Below, piece after piece: positions 47,803 through 56,129 of a DNA stretch of 64,000 nucleotides. The notes beneath the pieces were generated by a model, which made no database searches, was not told the DNA's origin, and worked only from the letters and a program-made list of their open reading frames with translations. The DNA is from Paractinoplanes brasiliensis. GTDB lineage: Bacteria; Actinomycetota; Actinomycetes; Mycobacteriales; Micromonosporaceae. A program made the translations under genes and the position numbers. Location of the stretch: NCBI RefSeq assembly GCF_004362215.1, contig NZ_SNWR01000002.1, positions 682,001 to 746,000 on the forward strand. The letters run 5' to 3'. How positions within the stretch are numbered: the stretch's first letter is position 1; every line of letters starts with the position of its first letter.

Positions 47803-49502
47803 CGGGACCTCCGCTTCCGTGCCCCCGCGAGTTGGGCGAGCAAAATGGGAACGCTGACCAGGACGACCATCAGGCTGGAGGCGGCGGAGATCGTCGGGTC
47901 GATCTGGACGGTGATGCTGTTGAACATCTGGACGGGCAGGGTGATCGCCCCGGGCGCCTGCAGGAACAGCGCGATGACGACCTCGTCGAGCGAGGACACG
48001 AAGGCCAGCACGGCCCCCGAGAGGATGCCCGGCATCACGAGCGGCAGGGTGACCCGCCGGAAGGCGGAGACCGGGCTCGCGCCGAGGCTGGCCGCCACCG
48101 CCGGCAGCCGGGCGTCCATGCCCTGCAAGCGGGCCGTCACCGCGATCACCACGAACGGCAGCGCCATCGCGGTGTGGGCCAGGATGATGCCGAACAGGGT
48201 GCCGTTCAGGCCGGTGCGCAGGAACGCCGAGAACACCACGAGCGCGACCAGGATGTGCGGCACGATCATCGGGGAGAGCAGGAAGGCGTTGACCGCGCCC
48301 CGGGGGCGGGGGCTCAGCCGGGCCAGCCCGAACGCGGCCATCGTGCCCAGCACCGTCGCGATGACGGCCACGTACAGGCCGACCTGCAGGGTGTTGAGGA
48401 TGGCGGCGGTCCATCCGGGCGAGGTGAACAGGTTCTCGTACCAGCGCAGCGACCACTCGTCGGGCGGGAACCGGAACGTCGACGAGGCCGAGAAGCTCAT
48501 CGGGATCACGACCAGCGTCGGGGCGACCAGGATGACGGCGACGACGATGGTGTGGACGCGCAGCCACGGGCGTACGGGGGAGGATTGCGCCCCGCCGGTC
48601 GAGCCGGCCCGCGTGGGTTGCCCGCCGGCCGCCGTCACGGCCACGTTCTGCCCGGCCAGCCGCCGGCTCAGCCCGAGCACGACGAGCGTGACGACCAGGA
48701 GGAACATGCCCATCGCGCCGGCGCCGCCGAAGTCGAGCAGGTCCCGGGCGCGCACGTTGATGACCTGGGCGATCATCGCGCTTCGGGTCGAGCCGAGCAG
48801 GGCCGGGGTGACGTAGAAGCCCAGCGCCAGCACGAAGACCAGCGACATGCCGGCCACCACGCCGGGTGTCGACAGCGGCAGATAGATGCGGCGGAAGGCG
48901 CGGGCCCGGGGCGCGCCCAGGCTCTGCCCGGCCGCCACCAACCGGCCGTCGATCTGCGACATCGCGCTGTAGAGCGGCAGCACCAGGAACGGCAGCAGCA
49001 CCTGGGTCATCGAGATGCCGACGGCCAGGGGAGTGCCGAGCAGTCGCACGTCGCCCAGCCCGAACGGCGTGAGGATCTTCTGCACCACGCCGCCGTCCTG
49101 CAGCAGCACCAGCCAGGCGAAGTTGCGGGCCAGCATGCTCGTCCAGAACGGCACGAGCACCACGGTCACCAGCACCGCGCGCATCATCGGGCCGCACAGC
49201 GTCATCGCGTACGCGTAGGGGTAGGCCATCAGCACCCCGGCCACCGACACGATCAGGGCGACCAGCAGGGTGCGCCCCAGCACCTTGACCGTGTAGCCGT
49301 CGGTGAACAGCGAGGCGTAGTTGCCCAGCCCGGTCTCCGGCTCGGTGAAGCTGTCGACCACCAGGCTCGCCAGCGGGGCGACGAAGAGAACGACCAGCGC
49401 GACGAGAGCCGGAGCCAGATAGAGCCAGCCGGAGGTGCGCCGGACCCGGACCTTTTCCGGGGCCGGGGCCGGCGCCTCCCGCGTGGCTGTGTCGACAGCC
49501 AT
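47799..49502 (-). CDS. ABC transporter permease, two permease domains fused
   Basis: A 567-residue inner-membrane protein. Residues about 25-285 form one permease (WLYLAPALVALVVLFVAPLAS ... EAA-type loop AAGQSLGAPRARAFRRIYLPL). After a linker (AGGQPTRAGSTGGAQSSP), residues about 310-565 form a second (EAA loop AVAASLGASPVSAFRRVTLPL). About 12 helices result. PotB and PotC are normally separate proteins, but here one continuous frame carries both, as in FbpB-type iron permeases. ATG 49502 (MAVDTATREA) fits, because the solute-binding gene ends two bases before. It forms the channel of the importer. Confidence 0.88.
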   Translation of the reverse strand: MAVDTATREAPAPAPEKVRVRRTSGWLYLAPALVALVVLFVAPLASLVVDSFTEPETGLGNYASLFTDGYTVKVLGRTLLVALIVSVAGVLMAYPYAYAMTLCGPMMRAVLVTVVLVPFWTSMLARNFAWLVLLQDGGVVQKILTPFGLGDVRLLGTPLAVGISMTQVLLPFLVLPLYSAMSQIDGRLVAAGQSLGAPRARAFRRIYLPLSTPGVVAGMSLVFVLALGFYVTPALLGSTRSAMIAQVINVRARDLLDFGGAGAMGMFLLVVTLVVLGLSRRLAGQNVAVTAAGGQPTRAGSTGGAQSSPVRPWLRVHTIVVAVILVAPTLVVIPMSFSASSTFRFPPDEWSLRWYENLFTSPGWTAAILNTLQVGLYVAVIATVLGTMAAFGLARLSPRPRGAVNAFLLSPMIVPHILVALVVFSAFLRTGLNGTLFGIILAHTAMALPFVVIAVTARLQGMDARLPAVAASLGASPVSAFRRVTLPLVMPGILSGAVLAFVSSLDEVVIALFLQAPGAITLPVQMFNSITVQIDPTISAASSLMVVLVSVPILLAQLAGARKRRSR

Positions 49503-49504
49503 GG

Positions 49505-50560
49505 TCAGCCGACCTTCCAGCTGGTCCAGCGCTTGACCAGCGCGTCGGTGTTCTCGATCCACCACTGCTTGTCCTGCTCGAGGGTGCGGCCCCGGTCGGG
49601 CAGGAAGGCGTTGAACTTCTTCTGCTCGTCGGTGTAGCCGACCAAGTTGAGGTCGATCTCGGGACGGGACGGGGCGGTGCCGGTCAGCTTGGCGTACGCG
49701 ATCGACTGGGCGGGCTCGGTGACGAAGGCCAGCATCTCCTGGGCGAGCTCCTTGTGCGGCGCGCCCTTGGGAATGACCAGCGCCCCGATGTCGGTGGTGT
49801 TGAAGTCCCACACCGGCACCAGGTTGGCGCCGCTCTGGGCCGACACGATCGTGCGGGCGGTCACGGTCAGCACCATGCTGGCCTGCTTGTCCACCATCGC
49901 CTGCTGGATCGCGCCGTAGCTGGGCGCGAAGACCAGCGAGTCCTTGATGGTGTCGATCTTTTTGAACGCCCGGTCGAGGTCGAGCGGGTAGACCTGGTCG
50001 ACCGGCACGCCGTCGGCCACGAGCGCGGCCTCGAACAGGCCGGCCTTGGGGTAGTCGTAGACGATCCGCTTGCCCGGGAACTTCTTGGTGTCGAAGAAGT
50101 CGTCGATCTTCGTCGGCTTCTCGTTCGGGTAGAGGTCGGCGTTGTAGCTGAAGATGTTGGCGTACCGGTACGTCGGCACGAAGCACTCGCCGGTCGTGCC
50201 CTCGGGGAACTTGCTGCGGTCGAGCGCCGGGTTGTCGAGCTTCTCGAACAGCTCGCCGCAGTAGGCGCCGGCGTAGATCCAGCTCATGTTCGCCAGGTCC
50301 CAGATGGTCTTGCCGGAGGCCACCATCGTACGGACCTGGGCCTGCTCGGCCGGGCTGATATTGGTGAACTTGGTGCCGGTCTTGGCGGTGAACGGCACCT
50401 GAAGGGCGTTCTTCTCGTCCTCCTGGAACTGCCCGCCGGTGCTGGCCCAGGTCAGGGCCTTCTCGTCGGAGCCCCCGCCGCCGGAGTCGCCGCCGGCCCC
50501 GCAGGCGGAAAGGAGGAGGCCGGCCGCTGCTATTGTCGTCAGAAATCGGTAGGTTTTCAT
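49505..50560 (-). CDS. Extracellular solute-binding lipoprotein, PotD-like
   Basis: A 351-residue periplasmic-type binding protein. The lipobox LLLSACG anchors it to the membrane after a signal peptide. The mature protein has a Gly/Ser linker, ALTWASTGGQFQEDEKNAL (typical start of the spermidine/putrescine or Fe3+ binding family), YRYANIFSYNADLYPNEKPT and KRIVYDYPKAGLFEAALVADG. It determines import specificity, but the ligand cannot be read. It is the first gene of the operon that runs through permease, ATPase and six enzyme genes to 42007. The 71-bp gap upstream to the IclR gene may hold the promoter. Confidence 0.9.
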   Translation of the reverse strand: MKTYRFLTTIAAAGLLLSACGAGGDSGGGGSDEKALTWASTGGQFQEDEKNALQVPFTAKTGTKFTNISPAEQAQVRTMVASGKTIWDLANMSWIYAGAYCGELFEKLDNPALDRSKFPEGTTGECFVPTYRYANIFSYNADLYPNEKPTKIDDFFDTKKFPGKRIVYDYPKAGLFEAALVADGVPVDQVYPLDLDRAFKKIDTIKDSLVFAPSYGAIQQAMVDKQASMVLTVTARTIVSAQSGANLVPVWDFNTTDIGALVIPKGAPHKELAQEMLAFVTEPAQSIAYAKLTGTAPSRPEIDLNLVGYTDEQKKFNAFLPDRGRTLEQDKQWWIENTDALVKRWTSWKVG

Positions 50561-50631
50561 ATTAATCGCCTCTTCTGTGCAGCGGGAAACCGCGCCCCGA
50601 CAGGCAGCCGGGGCGCACGTGTCCTACGGGG

Positions 50632-51405
50632 TCAGTCGAGCGGACTGACCATTCGACGGCTGATCGTTTCGGCGCCGGCCAGCAAGGCACGGGCGACCTC
50701 GCTGTCGGTTCCCTCGGGGACGAACTGGGCGATGTCGACGGCGGCCAGCGTGGCCACGACCTGCCCGCCCGGGTCCCGGACGGCGGTGGCGACGGCGGTG
50801 ATGCCGTTCTGCGGGCTGGGGCGGAAAGCTATTCCGGTGCGGCGGACCACGTCGAGCTCGGCCTCGGTGGCGTCGACCGGTGGGGCGCTTTCGCGGAAGC
50901 GGTAGTAGGACTCGTCGCGGAAGGCCCAGAAGACCATGGTCTGCGCCGCGTCCGGGCCGAGTCGGCTGCCTACCGCTATCGAGACGTGTGCCGTCCGGCT
51001 GCTGTCCTCGCGCACCTGGGCCACCACGGGGCAGACGCCGTTCCAGACGCTGAGCACGACGGTCAGCCGTACCCGGTCGCTGATCTCGTCCATGACCGGG
51101 CCGGCCAGGTCGAGCACGCCGAGCCGGGACAGCGCCATCGTGCCCAGCTCGGCCAGGAGCACGCCGAACTCGTACTGGTTGCGGTCGCGGCGCTGCAGGA
51201 GACCGTGGTTCTCCATCGACGCCAGGTATCGGTGGGCGGTTGACTTGCCGACGCCCAGTTCCTCGGCCGCGGACACCAGGTCGATGGTGTCGTGGGCCGC
51301 GAGCAGCCGTAGCAGTTGGGCGACCCGCGCCACCACCTGGAGGTCGCCGCTGGCGATCTCGAGCCCGTCGGCCGCGGCGCGCGGGCTGCGAGAGGTGCTC
51401 GTCAT
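50632..51405 (-). CDS. IclR-family transcriptional regulator
   Basis: A 257-residue regulator. The N-terminal helix-turn-helix (LVSAAEELGVGKSTAHRYLASMENHGLLQRR) is followed by the effector domain (YEFGVLLAELGTMALSRLG ... LTVVLSVWNGVCPVVAQV ... IAFRPSPQNGITAVATAVRD). IclR proteins bind small aromatic or organic acids and act as activator or repressor. ATG 51405 has AAGGAGG seven bases upstream. It precedes the transport operon in the same direction, so that operon is its most likely target, with an effector that is probably the imported compound or a metabolite. Divergent from the SDR at 51610. Confidence 0.92.
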   Translation of the reverse strand: MTSTSRSPRAAADGLEIASGDLQVVARVAQLLRLLAAHDTIDLVSAAEELGVGKSTAHRYLASMENHGLLQRRDRNQYEFGVLLAELGTMALSRLGVLDLAGPVMDEISDRVRLTVVLSVWNGVCPVVAQVREDSSRTAHVSIAVGSRLGPDAAQTMVFWAFRDESYYRFRESAPPVDATEAELDVVRRTGIAFRPSPQNGITAVATAVRDPGGQVVATLAAVDIAQFVPEGTDSEVARALLAGAETISRRMVSPLD

Positions 51406-51543
51406 GCGTCCTCCTTGCCTTGTCCCGCATTGCGGGGTGGCCATCCGGAAATCCGGTACCGAGGAATCTAGGTGATCCATCCCGCGACATGTCAAGGTCC
51501 GCGGATGATTTCCTGTCGACTACCCCGAAGTTAAATCTCGGCG

Positions 51544-51572
51544 GTGACAACATTGTACGATTGACATACAAT
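51544..51572 (+). promoter_or_regulatory. Promoter with GntR operator b
   Basis: GTGACA (51544-51549), 17 bp, TACAAT (51567-51572) form a good sigma70-type promoter for the SDR. The operator TGTACGATTGACATACA (51554-51570) covers the spacer and most of the -10, which predicts repression by GntR. Confidence 0.7.
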
Positions 51573-51609
51573 CCGTGGCCAGTGTTGACCGGGATCGAAG
51601 GGTGTGGAC

Positions 51610-52434
51610 ATGCGCGGACTCGCGGACAAGGTCGTCGTGGTGACCGGCGCGGCGGGCGGGATAGGCGCGGCGACCGCCCGCCGGCTGGCCGAGGAGGGTG
51701 CGCGGGTCGTCGCGGTCGACCTCGACGAGGAGCGGGTGCGCAAGGTCGCCGAGTCGGTCGGCGGGCTGGGTGTGGCCGCCGACGTGTCGTCCGAGGAAGG
51801 CGTGGCCGGCTACCTGAGCGCCGCCGTCGAGCGGTTCGGCCGGGTCGACCTGCACCACCTCAACGCCGGCATCCCGGGCTCGTTCGCCACGCTGCCCGAG
51901 CTGAGCGCGGCCGAGTTCGACAGGGTCATGGCGGTCAACGTCCGCGGCGTCTTCCTCGGCGTGCGGGCCGCCTTCCGCCGGTACGCCGAGCAGGGCACCG
52001 CCGGCAACATCGTGATCACCGGCTCGATCGGCAGCCTGCGCGGCAGTGCCGACCTGCTCGCGTACCAGACGTCCAAGCACGCCGTGCTGGGCATCCTCAA
52101 GGGCGCGGCCATGTACGGGGGCCCGCTGGGCGTACGGGTCAACGCGGTGGCCCCCGGCATCGTGCCCACCGACCTGTTCGCCGCCACCCCGGCCGCGGCC
52201 GGCGGCAAGGACGACATGTCCCGCCGCGCGAGCAGCACGCCGCTGCGCCGGGCGGGCACCGGCGACGACGTCGCGGGCGTGGTGGCGTTCCTGCTCAGCG
52301 ACGACGCCGCCTACATGACCGGCGAGGTCGTCTCGGTCGACGGCGGGGCCAGCATCGTCAGCACGGTCCGGCCCTCGGGCGGGGCCGGCGCGTGGGACTT
52401 CGCCGCCTACGACCGCTCGCTCTACGGCCGGTAG
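51610..52434 (+). CDS. Short-chain dehydrogenase/reductase with C-terminal extension
   Basis: A 274-residue classical SDR. Cofactor loop VVVTGAAGGIGAATARRL, acidic VVAVDLDEE (NAD preference), LNAGIPG, catalytic Ser in ITGSIGSLRG and Tyr/Lys in YQTSKHAVLG. The substrate-loop region NAVAPGIVPTDLF and the usual end GEVVSVDGGASIV are followed by about 25 extra residues (GGAGAWDFAAYDRSLYGR), longer than usual. ATG 51610 has GAAGGG seven bases upstream; GTG 51604 is too close to it. It is under operator b and convergent with the TPP enzyme, overlapping by 13 bp. Probably oxidises a pathway alcohol. Confidence 0.9.
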   Translation: MRGLADKVVVVTGAAGGIGAATARRLAEEGARVVAVDLDEERVRKVAESVGGLGVAADVSSEEGVAGYLSAAVERFGRVDLHHLNAGIPGSFATLPELSAAEFDRVMAVNVRGVFLGVRAAFRRYAEQGTAGNIVITGSIGSLRGSADLLAYQTSKHAVLGILKGAAMYGGPLGVRVNAVAPGIVPTDLFAATPAAAGGKDDMSRRASSTPLRRAGTGDDVAGVVAFLLSDDAAYMTGEVVSVDGGASIVSTVRPSGGAGAWDFAAYDRSLYGR

Positions 52435-54095
52435 GGCAGCGGCGCGACGACCTCGATGTCGGTGTGCACGTCGATCACGGCCGGGCGCCCCGCCGACAGC
52501 GCCCTTTCCAGCGCCGGCTTGAGGTCGCCCGGCTTGTCCACGCGCAGGCCCAGCGCGCCCATCCCCTCGGCGATCCGGGCGAAATCCACGTCCTCGTACG
52601 TCCACAGCTCGCGCGACTTGCCGGTCGGGGCCCCGCCGTACGCCCGGTCGAAGCCCCGCTTGCTCTGATTGCCCCCGTGGTTGTTGTTCACCACGGTGAT
52701 CAGGTTGACCCGCCGGCGTACGGCGGTCTCGATCTCGCCCAGGTGGTAGTAGAGCCCGGCGTCCCCGGTGAACACCACCACCGGCCGCTCCGGCGCCGCA
52801 CACTTCGCGCCCACCCCGGCCGAGAACGCCCAGCCCAGATGGCCCGCGCTGCGCAGATAGCCCTGCCCCGGCGAGGTGACGTCGTGGAACTGGGCCATCC
52901 ACATCCCGGCGTGCCCGGTGTCGGCGACCAGCACCGCGTCGGCGGGCAGCCCGGCCGTGAGCTCGCCCGCGATGCGCTCGGGCCGGATCGGCACGGCGTC
53001 GCTGGTCAGCACCTCGCGATAGCGGTCCCGCCACTCCGCCTTGAGCCGCTCGGTCTCGGCCAGCCAGCCGTCCTTGTGCAGCGGGCGGGCCAGCGCCGCC
53101 AGCCGGGACAGGGCGGCCTTGGCGTCGGCGGCCAGGAAGGCCCGGAGCGGGTAGTTGAGCCCCAGGTGCGCGGGCTCCAGGTCGATCTGGACGGCCGCGG
53201 TGCCCTCGGGCGGCACGGCCCAGAAGTGCGTGGTCATGCTGCCCGTGCGGGTGCCGACGAACAGCACCAGGTCGGATCGGGCGACGGCCTGGTTGGCGCA
53301 CTCGCGCGAGTACGTGCCGACCACGCCGAGCGCGAGGGGATGTGTGCCGGGGATGGTGTCCTTGCCGTTGGCCGACGTGGCGACCGGGATGCCCAGCGTC
53401 TCGGCCAGCGCGACCAGCTCGGCCCCGGCGCCCGAGGCGCGCACCCCGCCGCCGGCCACGATCACCGGCCGTTCCGCCTCGCCCAGCAGCCGCAAGATCT
53501 CGCGCACGCTGTCGTCGCCGGGCGCGGGCCGAACGGCCGGCACCCGCGCGAACGTGGCCTCCACCCGCGGCTCGGCGTCGGTCTCCTCGGTGTCGAGTTG
53601 CCCCTCGTTGCCCTGGATCTGCAGGTGCACCGGGCCCGGATGGCCGGTCGTGGCGACCCGGAAGGCCTGCCGCAGCATGTCGGGGAAGCGGCCGGCGTCG
53701 TCGACGGTCGCGTTCAGCTTGGTCACCGGGTCGAACGCCGGAAGGTCGTCGACCTCCTGGTACACCGCGCGGAACTTGGTCGCGGGGGAGCGGCCCCCTG
53801 TCAGCGCGATCACCGGCGAACCGGCCAGGAACGGCTCGCGCAGCCCGGCGGCCAGGTTGAGCGCGCCGACCACCTGGGCCGCCGCGACGCCGGGGCGGCC
53901 CGAGACCCGCGCGTAGCCGTCGGCCATGTAGGCGGCCGCCTTCTCGCCGTGGGTGACCACCCGCTCGATGTGCGGGTGGCGCCGTTCCAGCTCGGCCATC
54001 GTGCGCCGCAGGATCGCGGGCACCAGGAAGACGTGGGTCACGCCGTAGCCGTCGAGCATGTCGGCGACGACCCGGGCGCCGGCACGGCGGGTCAT
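52422..54095 (-). CDS. Thiamine diphosphate-dependent enzyme (acetolactate synthase-like)
   Basis: A 557-residue three-domain ThDP enzyme. The N-terminal domain has the activating Glu in VVTHGEKAAAYMADGYARVSG. The central domain starts near RPVIVAGGGVRASG. The C-terminal domain holds the Mg-ThDP motif VVFTGDAGLYYHLGEIETAV ... VNNNHGG. It belongs with acetolactate synthase, benzoylformate decarboxylase and similar enzymes that cleave or condense 2-oxoacids. The small-residue-rich active site gives no clear substrate. Its ATG overlaps the stop of the small CMD gene (ATGA). Both sit behind GntR operator c, so a role in cleaving an oxo intermediate of the pathway is likely. Confidence 0.88.
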   Translation of the reverse strand: MTRRAGARVVADMLDGYGVTHVFLVPAILRRTMAELERRHPHIERVVTHGEKAAAYMADGYARVSGRPGVAAAQVVGALNLAAGLREPFLAGSPVIALTGGRSPATKFRAVYQEVDDLPAFDPVTKLNATVDDAGRFPDMLRQAFRVATTGHPGPVHLQIQGNEGQLDTEETDAEPRVEATFARVPAVRPAPGDDSVREILRLLGEAERPVIVAGGGVRASGAGAELVALAETLGIPVATSANGKDTIPGTHPLALGVVGTYSRECANQAVARSDLVLFVGTRTGSMTTHFWAVPPEGTAAVQIDLEPAHLGLNYPLRAFLAADAKAALSRLAALARPLHKDGWLAETERLKAEWRDRYREVLTSDAVPIRPERIAGELTAGLPADAVLVADTGHAGMWMAQFHDVTSPGQGYLRSAGHLGWAFSAGVGAKCAAPERPVVVFTGDAGLYYHLGEIETAVRRRVNLITVVNNNHGGNQSKRGFDRAYGGAPTGKSRELWTYEDVDFARIAEGMGALGLRVDKPGDLKPALERALSAGRPAVIDVHTDIEVVAPLPYRP

Positions 54096-54499
54096 CCGGC
54101 GACTGTCCCGGCCGGGGCGTGCTCCTGCTGCCACTCGGTGATGGCCTTCTCGGCCAGCCGGAACGCCTCCAGTGCGGCCGGCGCGCCGCAGTACGCGGCC
54201 GTCTGCAGCAACACCTCCTGGATCTCGCTCTCGGTGCAGCCGTTGGTCAGCGCGCCGCGCACGTGCACCGAGAACTCGTGCGGCCGGTTGAGCGCCGTGA
54301 GCATGGCCAGGTTGAGCAGGCTGCGGGTGCGCCGGTCGAGGCCGGGGCGCGACCACACGTCACCCCAGCAGCCGGCGGTGACGTACTCCTGCACGGGGCG
54401 GGTGAACTCGGTCGCCCGCGCCATCGACCGGTCGACGTGTGCGTCGCCGAGCACCTCACGCCGCACCCGGTTGCCGCGCTCGAGCCTGCTTTCCTCCAT
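54092..54499 (-). CDS. 4-carboxymuconolactone decarboxylase-family protein (PcaC-like)
   Basis: A 135-residue single CMD domain. It begins RLERGNRVRREVLGDAHVDRS, the PcaC-like opening. GCWGDVWSRPGLDRRTRSLLNLAMLTALNRPHEF follows in two blocks, then HVRGALTNGCTESEIQEVLLQ and CGAPAALEAFRLAEK. This is the form that decarboxylates gamma-carboxymuconolactone in the protocatechuate pathway, but no other pca gene is present, so the substrate here is likely different. ATG 54499, behind operator c at 54538-54554; it heads a two-gene operon with the TPP enzyme. Confidence 0.88.
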   Translation of the reverse strand: MEESRLERGNRVRREVLGDAHVDRSMARATEFTRPVQEYVTAGCWGDVWSRPGLDRRTRSLLNLAMLTALNRPHEFSVHVRGALTNGCTESEIQEVLLQTAAYCGAPAALEAFRLAEKAITEWQQEHAPAGTVAG

Positions 54500-54537
54500 G
54501 AATCGCTCCTGTCTCGTGCCTTCGAGGGCAGAGACAG

Positions 54538-54554
54538 CGTACGACGGTCATACA
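54538..54554. promoter_or_regulatory. GntR operator c
   Basis: CGTACGACGGTCATACA matches the perfect palindrome of site a at 14 of 17 positions, with the right half GTCATACA exact. It lies 38 bp upstream of the CMD gene start and downstream of the GntR gene stop, so it should control the CMD-TPP operon. Confidence 0.7.
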
Positions 54555-54609
54555 ATCTTGAGAAGGTCGGTGTTGCTCCGAAGGGGCCTGGACGGCCTTA
54601 CGGCGAGCG

Positions 54610-55281
54610 TCAGTCCTGCTCGGCCAGGGCTCGCAACCCGGCCAGCCCGGCCTGTTCGACGTGCCGGGCACACGCCTCGGCGGCCGCCTCGGCGTCGTTG
54701 TCGTCGACGGCCCGGACGATCGCGCGCAACTCCTCGACGCTGTGGTCGAGCCGGCCGGGCACGGTCATCGACAGCGAGCGCAGCACGCTGACCCGGGCGT
54801 GCAGCCCGGCCGCGACCTGCCGGAGCGCGTCGTTGCCGCCGCCGGAGAACAGCACGTCGTAGAACGCGTCCTTGGCCGCCAGGATCGGCTGCCCCTTGTC
54901 CTTGAGCCGCTCGATCTTGTCGAGCGCGCGGGCCAGCGCCTTGCGGTGAACCGTGCCCGCGTTCTCGACGAACAGGCGGCCGGCCAGGGCCTCGAGCGCG
55001 GAGCGGACCTGATAGAGCTGGCGCGCCTCGTCGGCGCTGACGCTGGTGACCACCGTGCCCTTGTTGGGGATCGCGGTGACCAGGCCCTCGGCCGTGAGCT
55101 CGCGCAGCGCCTCGCGGATGCTGGTGCGCGAGACGCCGGTCTGCTCGACCAGCTCTCGTTCGATCAGCCGTTGACCCGGGGCGAGCCGGCGGTCGATGAT
55201 CGCCTGCCGGAGGTTGTCCGTCACCTGCGAGCGGATCAGGGCCGGGGCCCGCTCGACGCGCAACCCGTTCGTCTGACTCAC
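54610..55281 (-). CDS. GntR-family regulator, FadR/FCD subfamily
   Basis: A 223-residue repressor. The winged helix has LIRSQVTDNLRQAIIDRRLAPGQRL, then ERELVEQTGVSRTSIREALREL and the wing LVTAIPNKGTVVTSV. The C-terminal FCD domain of about 140 helical residues (YQVRSALEALAGRLF ... FYDVLFSGGGNDALRQVAAG ... RAVDDNDAEAAAEACARHV) contains the Asp and His residues that bind a metal and a carboxylic acid effector. It is flanked by operator d in front and operator c behind. It is therefore the best candidate for the protein that reads all five 17-bp sites, with an organic acid from the pathway as inducer. Confidence 0.93.
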   Translation of the reverse strand: MSQTNGLRVERAPALIRSQVTDNLRQAIIDRRLAPGQRLIERELVEQTGVSRTSIREALRELTAEGLVTAIPNKGTVVTSVSADEARQLYQVRSALEALAGRLFVENAGTVHRKALARALDKIERLKDKGQPILAAKDAFYDVLFSGGGNDALRQVAAGLHARVSVLRSLSMTVPGRLDHSVEELRAIVRAVDDNDAEAAAEACARHVEQAGLAGLRALAEQD

Positions 55282-55319
55282 GGCTTCTCCCCTGTGTGTT
55301 TGTCGGACATTCTAGCGGG

Positions 55320-55347
55320 TTGCCAGATCGTATGACGATGATACAAT
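55320..55347 (+). promoter_or_regulatory. Leaderless promoter of the aldolase gene with GntR operator d
   Basis: TTGCCA (55320-55325), 16 bp, TACAAT (55342-55347), then seven bases to ATG 55355, so the mRNA should be leaderless. Operator CGTATGACGATGATACA (55329-55345) fills the spacer and enters the -10. It also lies in front of the divergent GntR gene, predicting autoregulation. Confidence 0.7.
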
Positions 55348-55354
55348 CCTCGGC

Positions 55355-56119
55355 ATGCCGCGAATGGGTTTCGCTCGTCGTCTGACCTCGGCAAACCGGT
55401 GCCTCATCGGCACCTGGCTCAAGATCCCGGCCCTGGAGCCGATCGAGATCCTGGCCGACGCCGGCTTCGACTACATCGTCATCGACCAGGAACACGCCCC
55501 GCTCACCCTCGAGTTCGCCTATCAGGCGACCGTGGCGGCGCAGGGCGCCGGCCTCTCCGTCCTCGTCCGCGTCCCCGACCGCAGCGGCAGCCACCTGCAG
55601 CGGTTGCTCGACAGCGGGGTCGACGGCATCCTCGTGCCGCGGGTCACCACCGTGGCCGAGGCGACCTCGTCCGTACGGCAGATGCTGTTCTCGCCCGGCG
55701 GCGACCGTGGCCTCGGCACCACCTCGCGGGCCGGGCGCTGGGGCGGTCTGCCCCGTTCGGAATACCTGCGCTTCGGCGACGAGGAGGTGCTGCGCGCCGT
55801 CCAGCTCGAGGAACGCGCCGCCGTCGAACGGGCCGAGGAGATCCTCGACGTGCCCGGCCTCAACGGCGTCTTCCTCGGCATGGGCGACCTCGGCCTGTCC
55901 TCCGGGCTCCCCGCCTCCGACCCGTCCATCCAGAAGCTCGTCGACTTCCTGCTCTCGGTCGCGCGGTCCCGCGGCATTCCGGCCGGCACCGCCGTGCAGA
56001 CCCCGGAGCAGGCGCGCGAGGCGGCCGACCGCGGCTACTCGTACGTGATGGTCAGCAACGACACCAGCCTGCTGAGGTCGGCCGCGACGTCCGCCGTAGC
56101 CGGCTTCCACGGCTCGTAA
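55355..56119 (+). CDS. HpcH/HpaI-family aldolase
   Basis: A 254-residue class II, metal-dependent aldolase of the HpaI group, which splits 4-hydroxy-2-oxoacids into pyruvate and an aldehyde. Visible sites are CLIGTWLKIPALEPIEIL, the metal and phosphate region DYIVIDQEHAPL, VLVRVPDRSGSHLQRLLDSGVDGILVPR in two blocks, and GVFLGMGDLGLSSGLP with the second acidic ligand. Length matches HpaI (about 255). The ATG is seven bases after TACAAT, so translation should be leaderless. It heads an operon with the cupin and the Baeyer-Villiger-type monooxygenase. The aldehyde released could feed the island's aldehyde dehydrogenase. Confidence 0.9.
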   Translation: MPRMGFARRLTSANRCLIGTWLKIPALEPIEILADAGFDYIVIDQEHAPLTLEFAYQATVAAQGAGLSVLVRVPDRSGSHLQRLLDSGVDGILVPRVTTVAEATSSVRQMLFSPGGDRGLGTTSRAGRWGGLPRSEYLRFGDEEVLRAVQLEERAAVERAEEILDVPGLNGVFLGMGDLGLSSGLPASDPSIQKLVDFLLSVARSRGIPAGTAVQTPEQAREAADRGYSYVMVSNDTSLLRSAATSAVAGFHGS

Positions 56120-56129
56120 GGAGACCCCC

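Noticed and set aside
51240..54791. A very long plus-strand open frame (over 1100 codons)
   Set aside because: It is antisense to the TPP enzyme and runs across the SDR in another frame; its composition is Arg/Gly/Pro-rich without domains. The same applies to long frames at 8085-10451, 10615-13005, 2449-4467 and 40784-42706.
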